64,000 bases of DNA from JBJTUH01 sp044346175 (GTDB lineage Bacteria; Cyanobacteriota; Vampirovibrionia; Vampirovibrionales; JAJTHC01): the NCBI GenBank assembly GCA_044346175.1, contig JBIIZQ010000010.1, positions 1-64,000 on the forward strand, written 5' to 3'. The position numbers were made by a program, and so were the translations under genes. A model generated the notes under the pieces. It was not told the origin of the DNA. It saw nothing but the letters and a program-made list of their open reading frames with translations, and made no database searches. Positions 44,614-53,723 of the stretch are shown here, piece after piece; position 1 is the first letter of the stretch, and each line of letters begins with the position of its first letter.

Positions 44614-45478
44614 CACACCACACACCTTTATGAATCTCAAAAATGGGTTGCTTGGTTTGGTCCTAAGCATTGCTTTAACAGCAAGCCATGGGTCAATGCC
44701 TACATACGCAACCGATACCACCCCCACATCAGAAACCTCTCCTAGTGCTTCTTCACTCACATTAGACGGAGGAAGCATGGGACAGTTCCAACGTTGGATG
44801 CAAACGATTCAAAACCCTCAGGCATCTCAAGACACCAAAGGCAATGCCATGTACCACATCGCACGAGCCTATGAACTGGGTCAAGGTGTAGAGCAAGATG
44901 TCTTACAAGCCGTCGCTTGGTATGAAAAAGCACTGGCATTGCCCATCAAAACCTCTAAGCAAATCAAAACTTATAAAGTGGTTAAAGGTAAAAAAGTAAG
45001 CTCCATCCAAACCCTCAACACCATGCCACTGTGGTATGGTCAAGCAGCCTTGCATCTTGCAACGCTTTATATCCAAGGGAAGGGGGTCGTAACCCCTCGT
45101 TTAAAGGAAAGTTTTGCACTGCTAGAGACTGCATCTAAGGTGCGTCTGCCCGAAGCTTGGTTTTTACAAGGGCTTGCCTACATGGAAGGGCAAGGCGTGA
45201 ATGAAAATCAAGAGAAAGGTTTTCAGTGGATTCGTAAGGCGGCAGAGGCAGGCTATCCTGATGCTACCTACAAACTTGCCATGTGCTATGCAGAAGGACT
45301 CGGTACAACCCCTAACTTTCAACAAGCCTACGTATGGTCGATGTTAGCCACTGCGCTTGGGGTTGAACCCGCACAAGACATGGCGGAGATGCTTGCATCC
45401 CACCTCACACAAACAGAGGTGACCCAAGCACAAACTTGGATTCGTTCTTGGGTGGAACGTCTTCACCTTTTTCAATAA
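44606..45478 (+). CDS. Exported Sel1-repeat protein
   Basis: The product has 290 residues. A signal peptide (LLGLVLSIALTASHG, about residues 14-28) is followed by four Sel1-like repeats, helical pairs with GxGVxxD turns (ELGQGVEQDVLQAVAWYEKA, QGKGVVTP, EGQGVNENQEKGFQWI, EGLGTTPNFQQAYVW). Sel1 repeats mediate protein-protein contacts. ATG at 44606 has AGAGGG upstream and overlaps the TOPRIM gene by 8 nt, making it the third gene of that operon. It could be functionally linked or merely adjacent. Confidence 0.8.
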   Translation: MSNTPHTFMNLKNGLLGLVLSIALTASHGSMPTYATDTTPTSETSPSASSLTLDGGSMGQFQRWMQTIQNPQASQDTKGNAMYHIARAYELGQGVEQDVLQAVAWYEKALALPIKTSKQIKTYKVVKGKKVSSIQTLNTMPLWYGQAALHLATLYIQGKGVVTPRLKESFALLETASKVRLPEAWFLQGLAYMEGQGVNENQEKGFQWIRKAAEAGYPDATYKLAMCYAEGLGTTPNFQQAYVWSMLATALGVEPAQDMAEMLASHLTQTEVTQAQTWIRSWVERLHLFQ

Positions 45479-45569
45479 CTTGCTTTATGAAAGTGTCATG
45501 GGTATACTTGTGTGAATATTATGCTTTTGTTGTGCGTGTCATTCTTTAAATTGTATAAGTACTCATCTT

Positions 45570-46472
45570 GTGAAACCATCTGTTTCGTATAAAACCCATT
45601 TTGTACCATCAAGTCTCCCTCAAGGGCTACCAGATGGTTTAAGACAAAAGCTTTTACTTTTCACTGCGGTCTTTCAGATTTTTATTGTTTTGTTACCCGC
45701 CTCAGGGATTCTAGCCTTCTCAAAAGCATCTCTATTAAGTGGTGCAAGTGAAGTGTTTAAGTTTTCGCCCATTCAACTTGTTCAAGGTATGCCATTGCAA
45801 TTTGCTTACCTTCTTTGGGGTGCTGTCTTAGTACTGTCGTTTATATTTTCATGTTATCAATACATTGAGCCACAATGTAAAAGCCATCCCCTTTACCGTA
45901 AGGCAGGGCCTTGGATGATATGGTCTCAGGCATGTCTAAGTACATGGGTGCTTGGCACCAGTATTGCTTTACAAGACCATTTTTCCCATCTGCCCCAATG
46001 GTTTTGTAGCATTTGTCTTGCTTCTTGTTTACTGATGAGCTGGCTTACCTCGTTCATCGCACTGGTCATTGTTGGACGCTGGGCCACAGATGAACAACAA
46101 GCCATGACACAACCCGAGCGTTGGCTTCTTGTACCTTATTTAGGGGTACAGTCTGCTTGGCTATCACTCATGCTCTTTGTCCATGCAAGTGCCTTTTTTC
46201 AGTCTACTTGGAGTACGTTTTGGAAGGTTCCTTCTATTTTTGGGATTGGTACACTCCTGTTCTTTTTTGTGGGCTTGATTTTACTCCTAGGGTATATCGA
46301 AGGTTTTAAAAGCCTCCAACGCTGGTACGCAGGAACCCTTGCCTACGGTACGCTTGCCTTGAGTATGACTTGCCTCGCCAATGGTTATTGGTTCTCAACC
46401 GTAGGTTGGCTGGTTCTTTGCTTGCTTTGTGTGCGTTCCACTTTTAAACCCGTCTGTTTAAAACAAAGCTAG
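45570..46472 (+). CDS. Hypothetical polytopic membrane protein
   Basis: The 300-residue product starts at GTG and has seven or eight predicted transmembrane helices spread over its length, with conserved-looking Trp and aromatic residues in the helices. There is no signature motif of a transporter or enzyme I can name; a TspO-like resemblance is too weak to use. It is a single gene. Confidence 0.55.
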   Translation: MKPSVSYKTHFVPSSLPQGLPDGLRQKLLLFTAVFQIFIVLLPASGILAFSKASLLSGASEVFKFSPIQLVQGMPLQFAYLLWGAVLVLSFIFSCYQYIEPQCKSHPLYRKAGPWMIWSQACLSTWVLGTSIALQDHFSHLPQWFCSICLASCLLMSWLTSFIALVIVGRWATDEQQAMTQPERWLLVPYLGVQSAWLSLMLFVHASAFFQSTWSTFWKVPSIFGIGTLLFFFVGLILLLGYIEGFKSLQRWYAGTLAYGTLALSMTCLANGYWFSTVGWLVLCLLCVRSTFKPVCLKQS

Positions 46473-46798
46473 CTCAGCTATCCATCACGAGGGATGACTA
46501 GATTTTTTAGGTATTATAATATCATACCTATCCCTCACGCTTGAAGGGAGACGGTGTCCACACGACACACCCTAAGCAAGTGTCCATACAACCTGCTTTC
46601 CCCCTGCTTCAGGCTTTTCCTAAAGGAGGGGGGCTTAGCCTATTGACGTGCAAGACATTCAAAAAGCAATTACATCAAATAAATGTTTTTATTATTTTAT
46701 AAATCATTCACTGATTTTAGGAACGTTTTTATCCCCTTACTCATTCAAACACACTCTCTATTAAAGTACACTTTTTAAGAAAGGATGCTTAAAGTATC
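46473..46798. other. Intergenic region
   Basis: No gene is seen. It contains two loose palindromes (TCCCTC...GAAGGGA near 46540 and CCCCCTG...AGGAGGGGGG at 46591-46628) and an AT-rich tract before the next ATG. Confidence 0.5.
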
Positions 46799-47377
46799 AT
46801 GCGAGCTGCCTCTAATCTTTTAACTCGTGCCAAAAACACCGTTGGAAATCAAATTCGTGGTTTTCAGAACAGTCGTGCCATTCGGCAAGCCAATCGTAGT
46901 ATGCAAAAGGTACTTAACAACCAAAACCTGCTAGATACCTTTAAGACGACAGGGCAAGCAGAGGTCAAAAGGTTTTTACGCCCTAGTGTCATGGTAAAAC
47001 GCCTTAACGATGGCATTGCAATCGACACAGCACGTGGGCTACGTGGTCATGCAGGTACCCGCCGTGTATGGTTAGGCGATAAGAGTGAGGCACAACATCT
47101 TGTGCAATTTACAAAAGATGGTCACAACTTTGATAAGTGGGCAACGTTCAATCAAGGAGAAACAGGTGTCAACCATGGCAAGGCGATGGTCACTAACTTT
47201 GCACGAAAAGGCACCCAAAAAGGTACCACACTAGGAACCACAACCCCTTGGCGTGCTAATAATCTCGAAGAAAGTCTTTTTAATAACGGTGACAAGCTCA
47301 CAACGAGTCATCGCAGCCATTTACAAACGCAACCACCTGCACAAAACGTAGTTAATAATAGTGACGATGACCTATAA
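46799..47377 (+). CDS. Hypothetical basic protein
   Basis: The 192-residue product is strongly basic and rich in Asn, Gln, Arg and Thr, with no membrane segment. The N-terminal helix region is followed by a possible small domain (GLRGHAGTRRVWLGD ... KATFNQGETGVNHG-like) and a polar tail. It is not recognised. It ends 1 nt from the prfB stop on the opposite strand. Confidence 0.45.
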   Translation: MRAASNLLTRAKNTVGNQIRGFQNSRAIRQANRSMQKVLNNQNLLDTFKTTGQAEVKRFLRPSVMVKRLNDGIAIDTARGLRGHAGTRRVWLGDKSEAQHLVQFTKDGHNFDKWATFNQGETGVNHGKAMVTNFARKGTQKGTTLGTTTPWRANNLEESLFNNGDKLTTSHRSHLQTQPPAQNVVNNSDDDL

Positions 47378-47378
47378 C

Positions 47379-48509
47379 TTATTTATCTTGCTGTGACTGC
47401 TGCACAAGCCACGCTTCAATAAAACCATCCAACTCCCCATCCATCACGGCGTGGACATTCCCATGCTCATGATTGGTGCGGTGGTCTTTCACAAGACTAT
47501 AGGGATGAAACACATACGAACGAATTTGACTACCAAAGTTGACATCCAGCACACCGCCTCGAACCGCACTAAGGGTGGCATCTCGTTCAGCCAACTTAAT
47601 CGCCAACAATTTAGAGCGAAGCATCTCCAAAGCAATATCACGGTTTTGGTGCTGGCTTCGCTCTTGTTGGCATTTAATCACAATACCCGTGGGCTTATGA
47701 TGAAGCCTAACTGCGGTTTCAACCTTATTCACATTCTGTCCGCCTGCACCACCACTGCGCATGGTATCCCACTCAATATCTTCTAGTTTCACGTCAATAT
47801 CTTTGGCAGAAACATCATCCACAACGGGGGTCACCTCAATAGAGGCAAAGCTGGTTTGCCTTTTGCCGTTGGCGTTAAAAGGTGAGATTCTTACCAAGCG
47901 ATGCACCCCGTGTTCTGAACGAGTCCAGCCATAAGCATAAGCCCCTGTTAAACGAATGGTGGCACTTTTAATACCCGCCTCTTCCCCTTCACTCTGTTCC
48001 AAGAGCTTGGTCGTGAAACCACGTTTTTCTGCCCAACGTAATAGCATCCGGAGTAGCATCGCACCCCAGTCTTGGGCATCTGTACCGCCCGCCCCCGCAT
48101 TGATGCTGAGCAGTGCATCATTGCGGTCATAGGGACCTGAGAGCATTTGCTGCAATTGCCATTGTGCCAAAGCTTGGTTCAAATTCTGTAAAGTGGTGTA
48201 AAACTCACTTTCAAAGGCAGCATCGGCTTCACCTGTCTGCAACATATCCTGAAGCACTTCCAGCGTTTCCTGCTGTGTTTGCCAAGTAGCAACCTGTGCT
48301 ACACCTGCCTTAAGCTCATTAAGCTGTTGAAGATGTTTCTGAGCTTGAGCGGCATCATCCCAAAACGTAGGTACTAGGGTTGTCTCTTCAAGTTGTTGAA
48401 TGGTGTCATGAATCTCTTGAGAAGCAAGGAGCTGACACGCAGTCGCCAAAAGCCCTCGGATGGTTTCAAGCTGTTGGGAGACTTCTGGTATGAGGAGCAT
48501 AGACATCAT
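47379..48509 (-). CDS. prfB: Peptide chain release factor 2
   Basis: It recognises UGA/UAA stop codons. The anticodon-like motif VRISPFN and the catalytic GGQ (RSGGAGGQNVNKVET) are present, and the length of 376 is normal. The reading frame is continuous from tandem ATGs, so the autoregulatory +1 frameshift found in many RF2 genes is absent. Confidence 0.97.
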   Translation of the reverse strand: MMSMLLIPEVSQQLETIRGLLATACQLLASQEIHDTIQQLEETTLVPTFWDDAAQAQKHLQQLNELKAGVAQVATWQTQQETLEVLQDMLQTGEADAAFESEFYTTLQNLNQALAQWQLQQMLSGPYDRNDALLSINAGAGGTDAQDWGAMLLRMLLRWAEKRGFTTKLLEQSEGEEAGIKSATIRLTGAYAYGWTRSEHGVHRLVRISPFNANGKRQTSFASIEVTPVVDDVSAKDIDVKLEDIEWDTMRSGGAGGQNVNKVETAVRLHHKPTGIVIKCQQERSQHQNRDIALEMLRSKLLAIKLAERDATLSAVRGGVLDVNFGSQIRSYVFHPYSLVKDHRTNHEHGNVHAVMDGELDGFIEAWLVQQSQQDK

Positions 48510-48679
48510 CAGCTTTAAGGAAAGATTTTAACAAAAAATACGCCAGAACATCAGTTTAATCAACGATACTAGCCCCATTATAACACGACTAAAGTTTGAG
48601 CCAAAGCGTCCCAGTTAAGGTAGCGTATGTTTAAAACACGACATCCTACCAACACACACACATCATACTCTCTACGCAC

Positions 48680-48704
48680 GTCATACCGATGTAAATCGGT
48701 ATCC
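48680..48704. repeat. Dispersed palindrome, GTCATNCCGA family
   Basis: GTCATACCGATG, loop, ATCGGTATCC; nearly identical to the copy at 4964. Confidence 0.75.
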
Positions 48705-48820
48705 ATATTTCCTCATCTCGACACGCCCTAGATTTCGAGCTTCCTCGGCAGGGACAATATCTACACAAGCTATTTTGTAAAAGGGATAAAGTCAAAAAGA
48801 GAACCATGGGCAATATATGA

Positions 48821-48826
48821 TATAAT
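48821..48826 (+). promoter_or_regulatory. Extended -10 promoter upstream of nagA
   Basis: TGATATAAT is a perfect -10 with the TGn extension; the -35 is weak. The leader is about 100 nt. Confidence 0.5.
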
Positions 48827-48930
48827 CAGACGTATCCTTTTCCGTCATTCCGCACTTGTCTTTCTGTGGTATCTTCAGCAAGACCTCTTCAGAGCAACAT
48901 CTTCCATTCAAGAGAAAGTAATCGGCTTCA

Positions 48931-50496
48931 GTGATATTCTCTCCTTCCTACGCATCCTCTTCGTCTTCCTCCTCATCTTCTTCTTTTGGCATGGACTCCG
49001 AAGCGTGCCTAAAAGGCACACAATGGATATTCCATCATGTGTGGTACTTACCGCCTGGTACGCCCGATACACAACCTGCTCAAGAAACATTTCGTAAAGG
49101 CTCCGTTTTAGTCAAAGGACACACCGTCCACAGCATTCACCCTCCTGAAGTGCCTCTGCATACGCTCCTCAACCTATTGCCTGATGCCCACGTTATCCAG
49201 CTCCCCGATACGTATGTGCTTTCACCTGGTCTTATTGAACAACACTGTCATGGCGGATTCGGATGTGACATCATGGCGGCAAGCTTACAAAAAAATCAGC
49301 ATTTTCTTCGTTTCTTACCAAGCTTAGGTATCACGGGGGTACTCCCCACACTCATTACAGCCTCTATTGAAAAAATGCTTTCAGCATTAAACGCCCTTGA
49401 GGAAGTGGCTCATTTATCCCAAAGCCAGCGTGCAAGAATGCTGGGAATTCATCTTGAAGGCCCTTTCCTCAACCCTCAGTATCGAGGCGCTCATCCCGCC
49501 CAAGCACTCCAAGCGTGTGACATGACGCTACTTGAAAAACTCCTCAGTCCAAGCGTCAAACTCGTGACACTCGCCCCTGAACTGCCCAACGCATTACCGA
49601 TGATAAAAGCACTGGTTGCCAAAGGGATTCGTGTTTCTATCGGACATACAAACGCCACAAGTGACGAAACACGTGCCGCCTTAGAAGCAGGTGCCACGTG
49701 TTTCACCCATGCGCTTAATGCCATGCGGGGGTTACACCATCGTTCTCCAAGCGTCACCCATACCTTACTCAGTGATACAAAAGCCTACAGTGAGTTTATT
49801 GGCGATGGCGTACACTTACACCCTGAAACCATTGCACTACTTTTAAAATCCCGCCCTCGTCAAAAACATCTTCTCGTGAGCGATTGCATGTGTCTCTCGG
49901 GCTTACCACAGGATACGACCCACACCTTTGGTGGTGAAACCGTTGGCTTCCAAGAGGGTGCTATACGTCAAATAAGCACGGGGACTATCGTCGGGAGTGC
50001 CATGTTTGTTTCTCAGCAGATTCCTCAGCTTGTACGTCAAGGACTCACCAGCTTTGAGCAAGCACTCCGCATGGCGAGTGAGTCCATTGCCCAACACCTT
50101 GGCTATGAAGGCATGATAGGACGTATCCAAGAGGGGCTGCTTGCAGATTTAGTACTGTGGGACAGACACAGCATGACCCCCCTCAGTACATGGGTCAATG
50201 GGGTGTGTTTAGTTGGACAGGAACATTGGCTCACGCATACACAAGCAAACCCGCACATACGGCAAACCCTTAAAGAGACAACACCGCAAGGCTTTAGCAA
50301 TCAATCGTTGCAGCCTTCTCGTCAAGCCGTACGCAACAACATTCCTACACAAGTCCCCAGCCTAGCAAGCTTAGACCCTTTTCAGCCTACAACCAGTACT
50401 GCTATAAAAAAGCAAGCTCCTGTGGGGGTAGTGCACCCATCTTCCACACAAGAACTTGCCTCTGGTTTAGAAGCCTTAATCGACTTTGATTTTTAG
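48931..50496 (+). CDS. nagA: N-acetylglucosamine-6-phosphate deacetylase
   Basis: It deacetylates GlcNAc-6-P in amino-sugar recycling. Metal and catalytic segments are present: LIEQHCHGGFGCD, GIHLEGPFLN, SIGHTNAT, THALNAMRG and a variant SDCM. The frame opens at GTG 48931 with an unusual leader (Tyr-Ala followed by ten Ser); an ATG at 48991 would remove it, but neither start has a strong ribosome-binding site. The C-terminus is about 75 residues longer than usual and looks disordered. Confidence 0.9.
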   Translation: MIFSPSYASSSSSSSSSSFGMDSEACLKGTQWIFHHVWYLPPGTPDTQPAQETFRKGSVLVKGHTVHSIHPPEVPLHTLLNLLPDAHVIQLPDTYVLSPGLIEQHCHGGFGCDIMAASLQKNQHFLRFLPSLGITGVLPTLITASIEKMLSALNALEEVAHLSQSQRARMLGIHLEGPFLNPQYRGAHPAQALQACDMTLLEKLLSPSVKLVTLAPELPNALPMIKALVAKGIRVSIGHTNATSDETRAALEAGATCFTHALNAMRGLHHRSPSVTHTLLSDTKAYSEFIGDGVHLHPETIALLLKSRPRQKHLLVSDCMCLSGLPQDTTHTFGGETVGFQEGAIRQISTGTIVGSAMFVSQQIPQLVRQGLTSFEQALRMASESIAQHLGYEGMIGRIQEGLLADLVLWDRHSMTPLSTWVNGVCLVGQEHWLTHTQANPHIRQTLKETTPQGFSNQSLQPSRQAVRNNIPTQVPSLASLDPFQPTTSTAIKKQAPVGVVHPSSTQELASGLEALIDFDF

Positions 50497-50524
50497 GCTA
50501 TTTGTATCACGGCTTGACTTCAAG

Positions 50525-50905
50525 CTAACTGTAGGTACGAGGTGGCACTCTTCTACCCGTGCGACGCAATTCTTCTTCAAGAAGATTGATACGCTCATCA
50601 CGCTGTCTGCGTTCCTCAGCACGCCCACCAAAGAAACTCTGTGCAGCCAAAGTACCTACAACGGCACCCCCCGCTGCTAAAGCGGTATTTTGGCTACTCC
50701 GATTTTCTAACCTGCCAATATGATGGTTCATGGAAGCCGTTAAACCATTCCCCCAGTTAATCACGCCTTGGGTTGAAAAGTCGGTAAGGGGTGCCACGGG
50801 CGTAGTAAGCCTGCGTCTAAAAAGCCCACCATGAGACGTAATCGCTTGAGGCAAATGCGGGGCAACGGTGCGAACCCTTGATAAGTTAATCCATCCCATC
50901 ATCAT
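50525..50905 (-). CDS. Hypothetical small protein
   Basis: 126 residues from three tandem ATGs at 50905, with GGAGG 11 nt upstream; this overrides the longer frame from 50938. A small Gly/Ala hydrophobic stretch (ALAAGGAVVGTLAAQSFFGG) precedes an Arg/Glu-rich C-terminal helix. The protein may associate with membranes. It is unrecognised. Confidence 0.6.
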   Translation of the reverse strand: MMMGWINLSRVRTVAPHLPQAITSHGGLFRRRLTTPVAPLTDFSTQGVINWGNGLTASMNHHIGRLENRSSQNTALAAGGAVVGTLAAQSFFGGRAEERRQRDERINLLEEELRRTGRRVPPRTYS

Positions 50906-51022
50906 AACTGTGTATTCCTCCTGAGTATGAAAGTTCAACCTTGTTTATCGACTTGAGAAACCCTCTACGACGTATGGCAAGGTTAGCGTACTAAATCCCT
51001 TATTATGTATTTATTTTCCCTG

Positions 51023-52180
51023 TTACATAAGCTTTAAGGTAAAGCGATACGTACTTTGTGCTAGCTTGAATCTAAAAACAATCTTAAGGGCTTTAAGGAT
51101 AAGCCATTGGGTGAAGCCTCGCCCTCCCCACAAAGACAAAGGGATACGTTGGGTACCATACTGATACACTAAGTCATAACAAGGTAGTGTTGCCAGATGA
51201 GATAAAACAGAAGACTGCTGCTGAAATATACCCAAGCTTAGGAGAGGCACGTGTTTTTCAGGCGACGGCGTAAACTGCCACCCTAAAAACCCAAGTTGCA
51301 GGGGAAGGGGAGTCAAAAGGTACGCAAAAGGCGTGATGCTTCGGGCGTACCGTTGCAATGTTTCGACAAAAAGAGACATCGCAGGATACGCCTCAAGGTG
51401 CGGGGTATTTTGAGAGGTCTCCTGCAAACATTTTACGAATACCTCTGATAGAAGACAGTCCTCGAACTGTAGTCGGCGTGTGGCTGTACGATGATGAGAT
51501 ACCCTTAAGGGCATAAGCTTTTTTTGAGTCGAAATAACAACCCCAGCACGGTACCTCGTCACGGCTAAAGTAGCTAACCAGCCTTGAAGCCAGGCACGTA
51601 GGGCATCATGCTTACAATAATACTGCAAGAGCATACCTGCCGTGTTTTGGTTCATGTTTGGGAGATAGAGAGGGTATTGGGCAAGGAGACCTCCGCCATC
51701 CACTTGGGTAGTGGTTTGATGCAGCGTAACGCCCCCATGAGGGTCTTGAAACCATACTTGTGCCTTACACGGCATAGCACCTGCATAGGAAGGAAGTAAA
51801 GAGGGGTGTAGATTGTACCATGTCATATGAGGTTGATGGCACGTGGTTTGGGATAAAATCTCTCCCCAGCCACCTGTTATCCCGATAGCATGACGCATCC
51901 CCACTTCTTGAAGCCATGTTTTAGAGGCTTCCAAAAACGCCACTGTGTTGAGTTCACGAATATGTGTATACACAGGAAACCCCGCCCCTACCACCGCATG
52001 AAGCCAAGCTTGGCTCGGCTCAGGACATACCAAAGTGCATCGTAGCCCTCGTTTTTGGAGTTGCGTTAAAAGGTGGGGGTGTGCGAGTAAGCCTTCAAAC
52101 AAGGCACCACGCCCCACAAGAATTAAAAGGGTATCCACAGGTAAATGCAGAGGGAGCATGGGGGGTATACAATCGTTCAT
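51023..52180 (-). CDS. Formyltransferase-fold protein
   Basis: The product has 385 residues. The middle has the formyltransferase signature in the usual order: a NLHPSLLPSYAGAMPCKAQV segment, GVTLHQTT and a VDGGGLLAQ turn. These match Fmt/PurN-type enzymes that use 10-formyl-tetrahydrofolate. The catalytic Asn-His-Ser core appears intact (NLHPS), but the N-terminal half and the C-terminal 150 residues do not match Fmt, so the substrate is unknown. AAGG lies 7 nt before the ATG. It is a single gene. Confidence 0.65.
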   Translation of the reverse strand: MNDCIPPMLPLHLPVDTLLILVGRGALFEGLLAHPHLLTQLQKRGLRCTLVCPEPSQAWLHAVVGAGFPVYTHIRELNTVAFLEASKTWLQEVGMRHAIGITGGWGEILSQTTCHQPHMTWYNLHPSLLPSYAGAMPCKAQVWFQDPHGGVTLHQTTTQVDGGGLLAQYPLYLPNMNQNTAGMLLQYYCKHDALRAWLQGWLATLAVTRYRAGVVISTQKKLMPLRVSHHRTATRRLQFEDCLLSEVFVKCLQETSQNTPHLEAYPAMSLFVETLQRYARSITPFAYLLTPLPLQLGFLGWQFTPSPEKHVPLLSLGIFQQQSSVLSHLATLPCYDLVYQYGTQRIPLSLWGGRGFTQWLILKALKIVFRFKLAQSTYRFTLKLM

Positions 52181-52219
52181 GCCATTACCTTAACCGACAA
52201 ACAGGAGGGTTGCAATAAA

Positions 52220-52254
52220 CGGGAGGGTTAATCACCAACCCTCATAAACCCTCC
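52220..52254. repeat. Degenerate GGAGGGTT...AACCCTCC palindrome
   Basis: CGGGAGGGTTAATCACC, then AACCCTCATAAACCCTCCC: an expanded single unit of the mirrored repeat family. Confidence 0.6.
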
Positions 52255-52389
52255 CATCGTATCTGAAGAATAAATATGAAGAATAAAAGGGAAGAACTTT
52301 TTTATGCGATTACCCCAGCTATCTACTTTATGCAGGCTGACAAAAGCACCGTATTCATGTACTATTTTACTTAAAGGGAGCGACACTCA

Positions 52390-53352
52390 ATGAATCTAAC
52401 CTCACTGCCTGAAGCTATTTTAGAGGCTGAAAAACGTATTAGACCCTACATTAGAACCACTTTTGTAGACCATGCGATTGACCTTAGTCATCAGACCCAT
52501 GTAAAGGTTTATCTTAAACATGAGACGTATCAGCACACAGGCTCATTCAAAATAAGGGGGGCATTAAACCGTATGCTGTCTCTTACAGCGGATGAAGCTC
52601 AAAAAGGCGTGTTGTGTGCTTCCACAGGGAATCATGGATGTGCCGTTGCCTATGCAGGAAGCCTTTTAGGGATTCAAACCACTGTCTATCTGCCAAAGTG
52701 TACCTCTTTAGTCAAAGTGGATAAAATAAAAGCTTATGGCGCAAGCATCCAATTTATTGAGGGGGATTGTCTTGATTCAGAACAACAAGCAAGAAAAGAT
52801 GCTGAAAGCCAAGGTAGGGTTTATATTTCACCTTACAATGACCCGCTTGTCATGGCGGGACAAGGCACTATCGGCGTTGAGCTACACAAACAGCTACCTA
52901 TCTTGGATGCAGTTTTTATCTCTGTGGGAGGGGGTGGACTCATTGGCGGTGTGGCATCCTACCTCAAAGCCGTACAACCAAACATAGAAATCGTTGGGGT
53001 GTGGCCTGAAAACGCACCTGCCATGAGCAAGTGTATCGAAGCAGGGGACATTATTCAGGTACCTGAAAAACCTACTTTATCTGAATCAACCGCAGGGGGT
53101 GTAGAAAAGGATGCTATTACTTTTGAACCTTGTAAAAACCTCATTGATACCCACATTTTGGTATCAGAAGATGAAATAAAGGAAGCGATGATACTTATAG
53201 CAGAAAAAGAGAACTGCTTGATTGAAGGGGCTGCTGGTGTTGCTGTTGCAGGATTCCTTAAAAAGTCAAAGAATTATCAAGGAAAACATATCGCCATTGT
53301 GTTATGTGGTAAAAATATACCCTACGCAACCTTTAGAACATGGATGCCATGA
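52390..53352 (+). CDS. Threonine/serine dehydratase (PLP fold II)
   Basis: The 320-residue product deaminates threonine or serine. The PLP Lys-54 lies in HTGSFKIRGA. STGNHG and the Gly loop SVGGGGLIGG bind PLP, and the length matches the catabolic/IlvA-catalytic-only or serine racemase group, since the C-terminal regulatory domain is absent. Anabolic versus catabolic role cannot be decided. A GGGAG ribosome-binding site precedes the ATG. Confidence 0.92.
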   Translation: MNLTSLPEAILEAEKRIRPYIRTTFVDHAIDLSHQTHVKVYLKHETYQHTGSFKIRGALNRMLSLTADEAQKGVLCASTGNHGCAVAYAGSLLGIQTTVYLPKCTSLVKVDKIKAYGASIQFIEGDCLDSEQQARKDAESQGRVYISPYNDPLVMAGQGTIGVELHKQLPILDAVFISVGGGGLIGGVASYLKAVQPNIEIVGVWPENAPAMSKCIEAGDIIQVPEKPTLSESTAGGVEKDAITFEPCKNLIDTHILVSEDEIKEAMILIAEKENCLIEGAAGVAVAGFLKKSKNYQGKHIAIVLCGKNIPYATFRTWMP

Positions 53353-53723
53353 GAATCGTTTACAAAAAGGTATACACTTCAAAAACATACCCTCGATTCT
53401 AGGTTACACATGCGATTGTCCTATGGTATGGCAATCACACGTTTCACGTCGTACCAATGCAAACAGTTGGAGTATAAGACTTTTTAGGGTTGATGTGATG
53501 CGTAGGGGAAGGTTTGTAACCTTCCCGTTAGGTTGTTTATACATACCGTTTGTTGTTTTTGCGTCGGATTTTCGGGACGGTTATAAACCCACCCCTACAC
53601 CCCCTAGGCTAAAAAATGTTGCCCATAGGATTGTATTCAAGGCGGTACCTCTATTATACTGAGAGACATTCAGCTTGTTGCTTTTTGTGTGTTATTGTCA
53701 CATTAAAGGGAAATGCCATCACC
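53353..53723. other. Intergenic region with mirrored repeat pair
   Basis: No gene is seen. The in-frame extension of the downstream gene back to 53616 is judged non-coding because the signal peptide and start fit 53724. The main feature is the repeat pair at 53501-53598. Confidence 0.6.
53501..53598. repeat. Mirrored pair of AGGGTTTGTAACCCT palindromes (diverged)
   Basis: Units CGTAGGGGAAGGTTTGTAAC... (from 53501) and CGGGACGGTTATAAACCC... (53573-53598) face each other. The spacer resembles that of the 63784 pair (GTTAGG-TTGTTT-TATAC...GTTTGT). Confidence 0.75.

Larger units (their letters stand above)
48510..48930. other. Divergent intergenic region prfB / nagA
   Basis: No gene is seen. 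It holds one dispersed palindrome (48680-48704), a half-copy GTCATTCCGCACTTG (around 48845) and a promoter with extended -10 (48821-48826). Confidence 0.6.

Noticed and set aside
47379..48509. Programmed +1 frameshift in prfB
   Set aside because: The frame is open from the tandem ATGs to the end, with no internal stop near codon 25.
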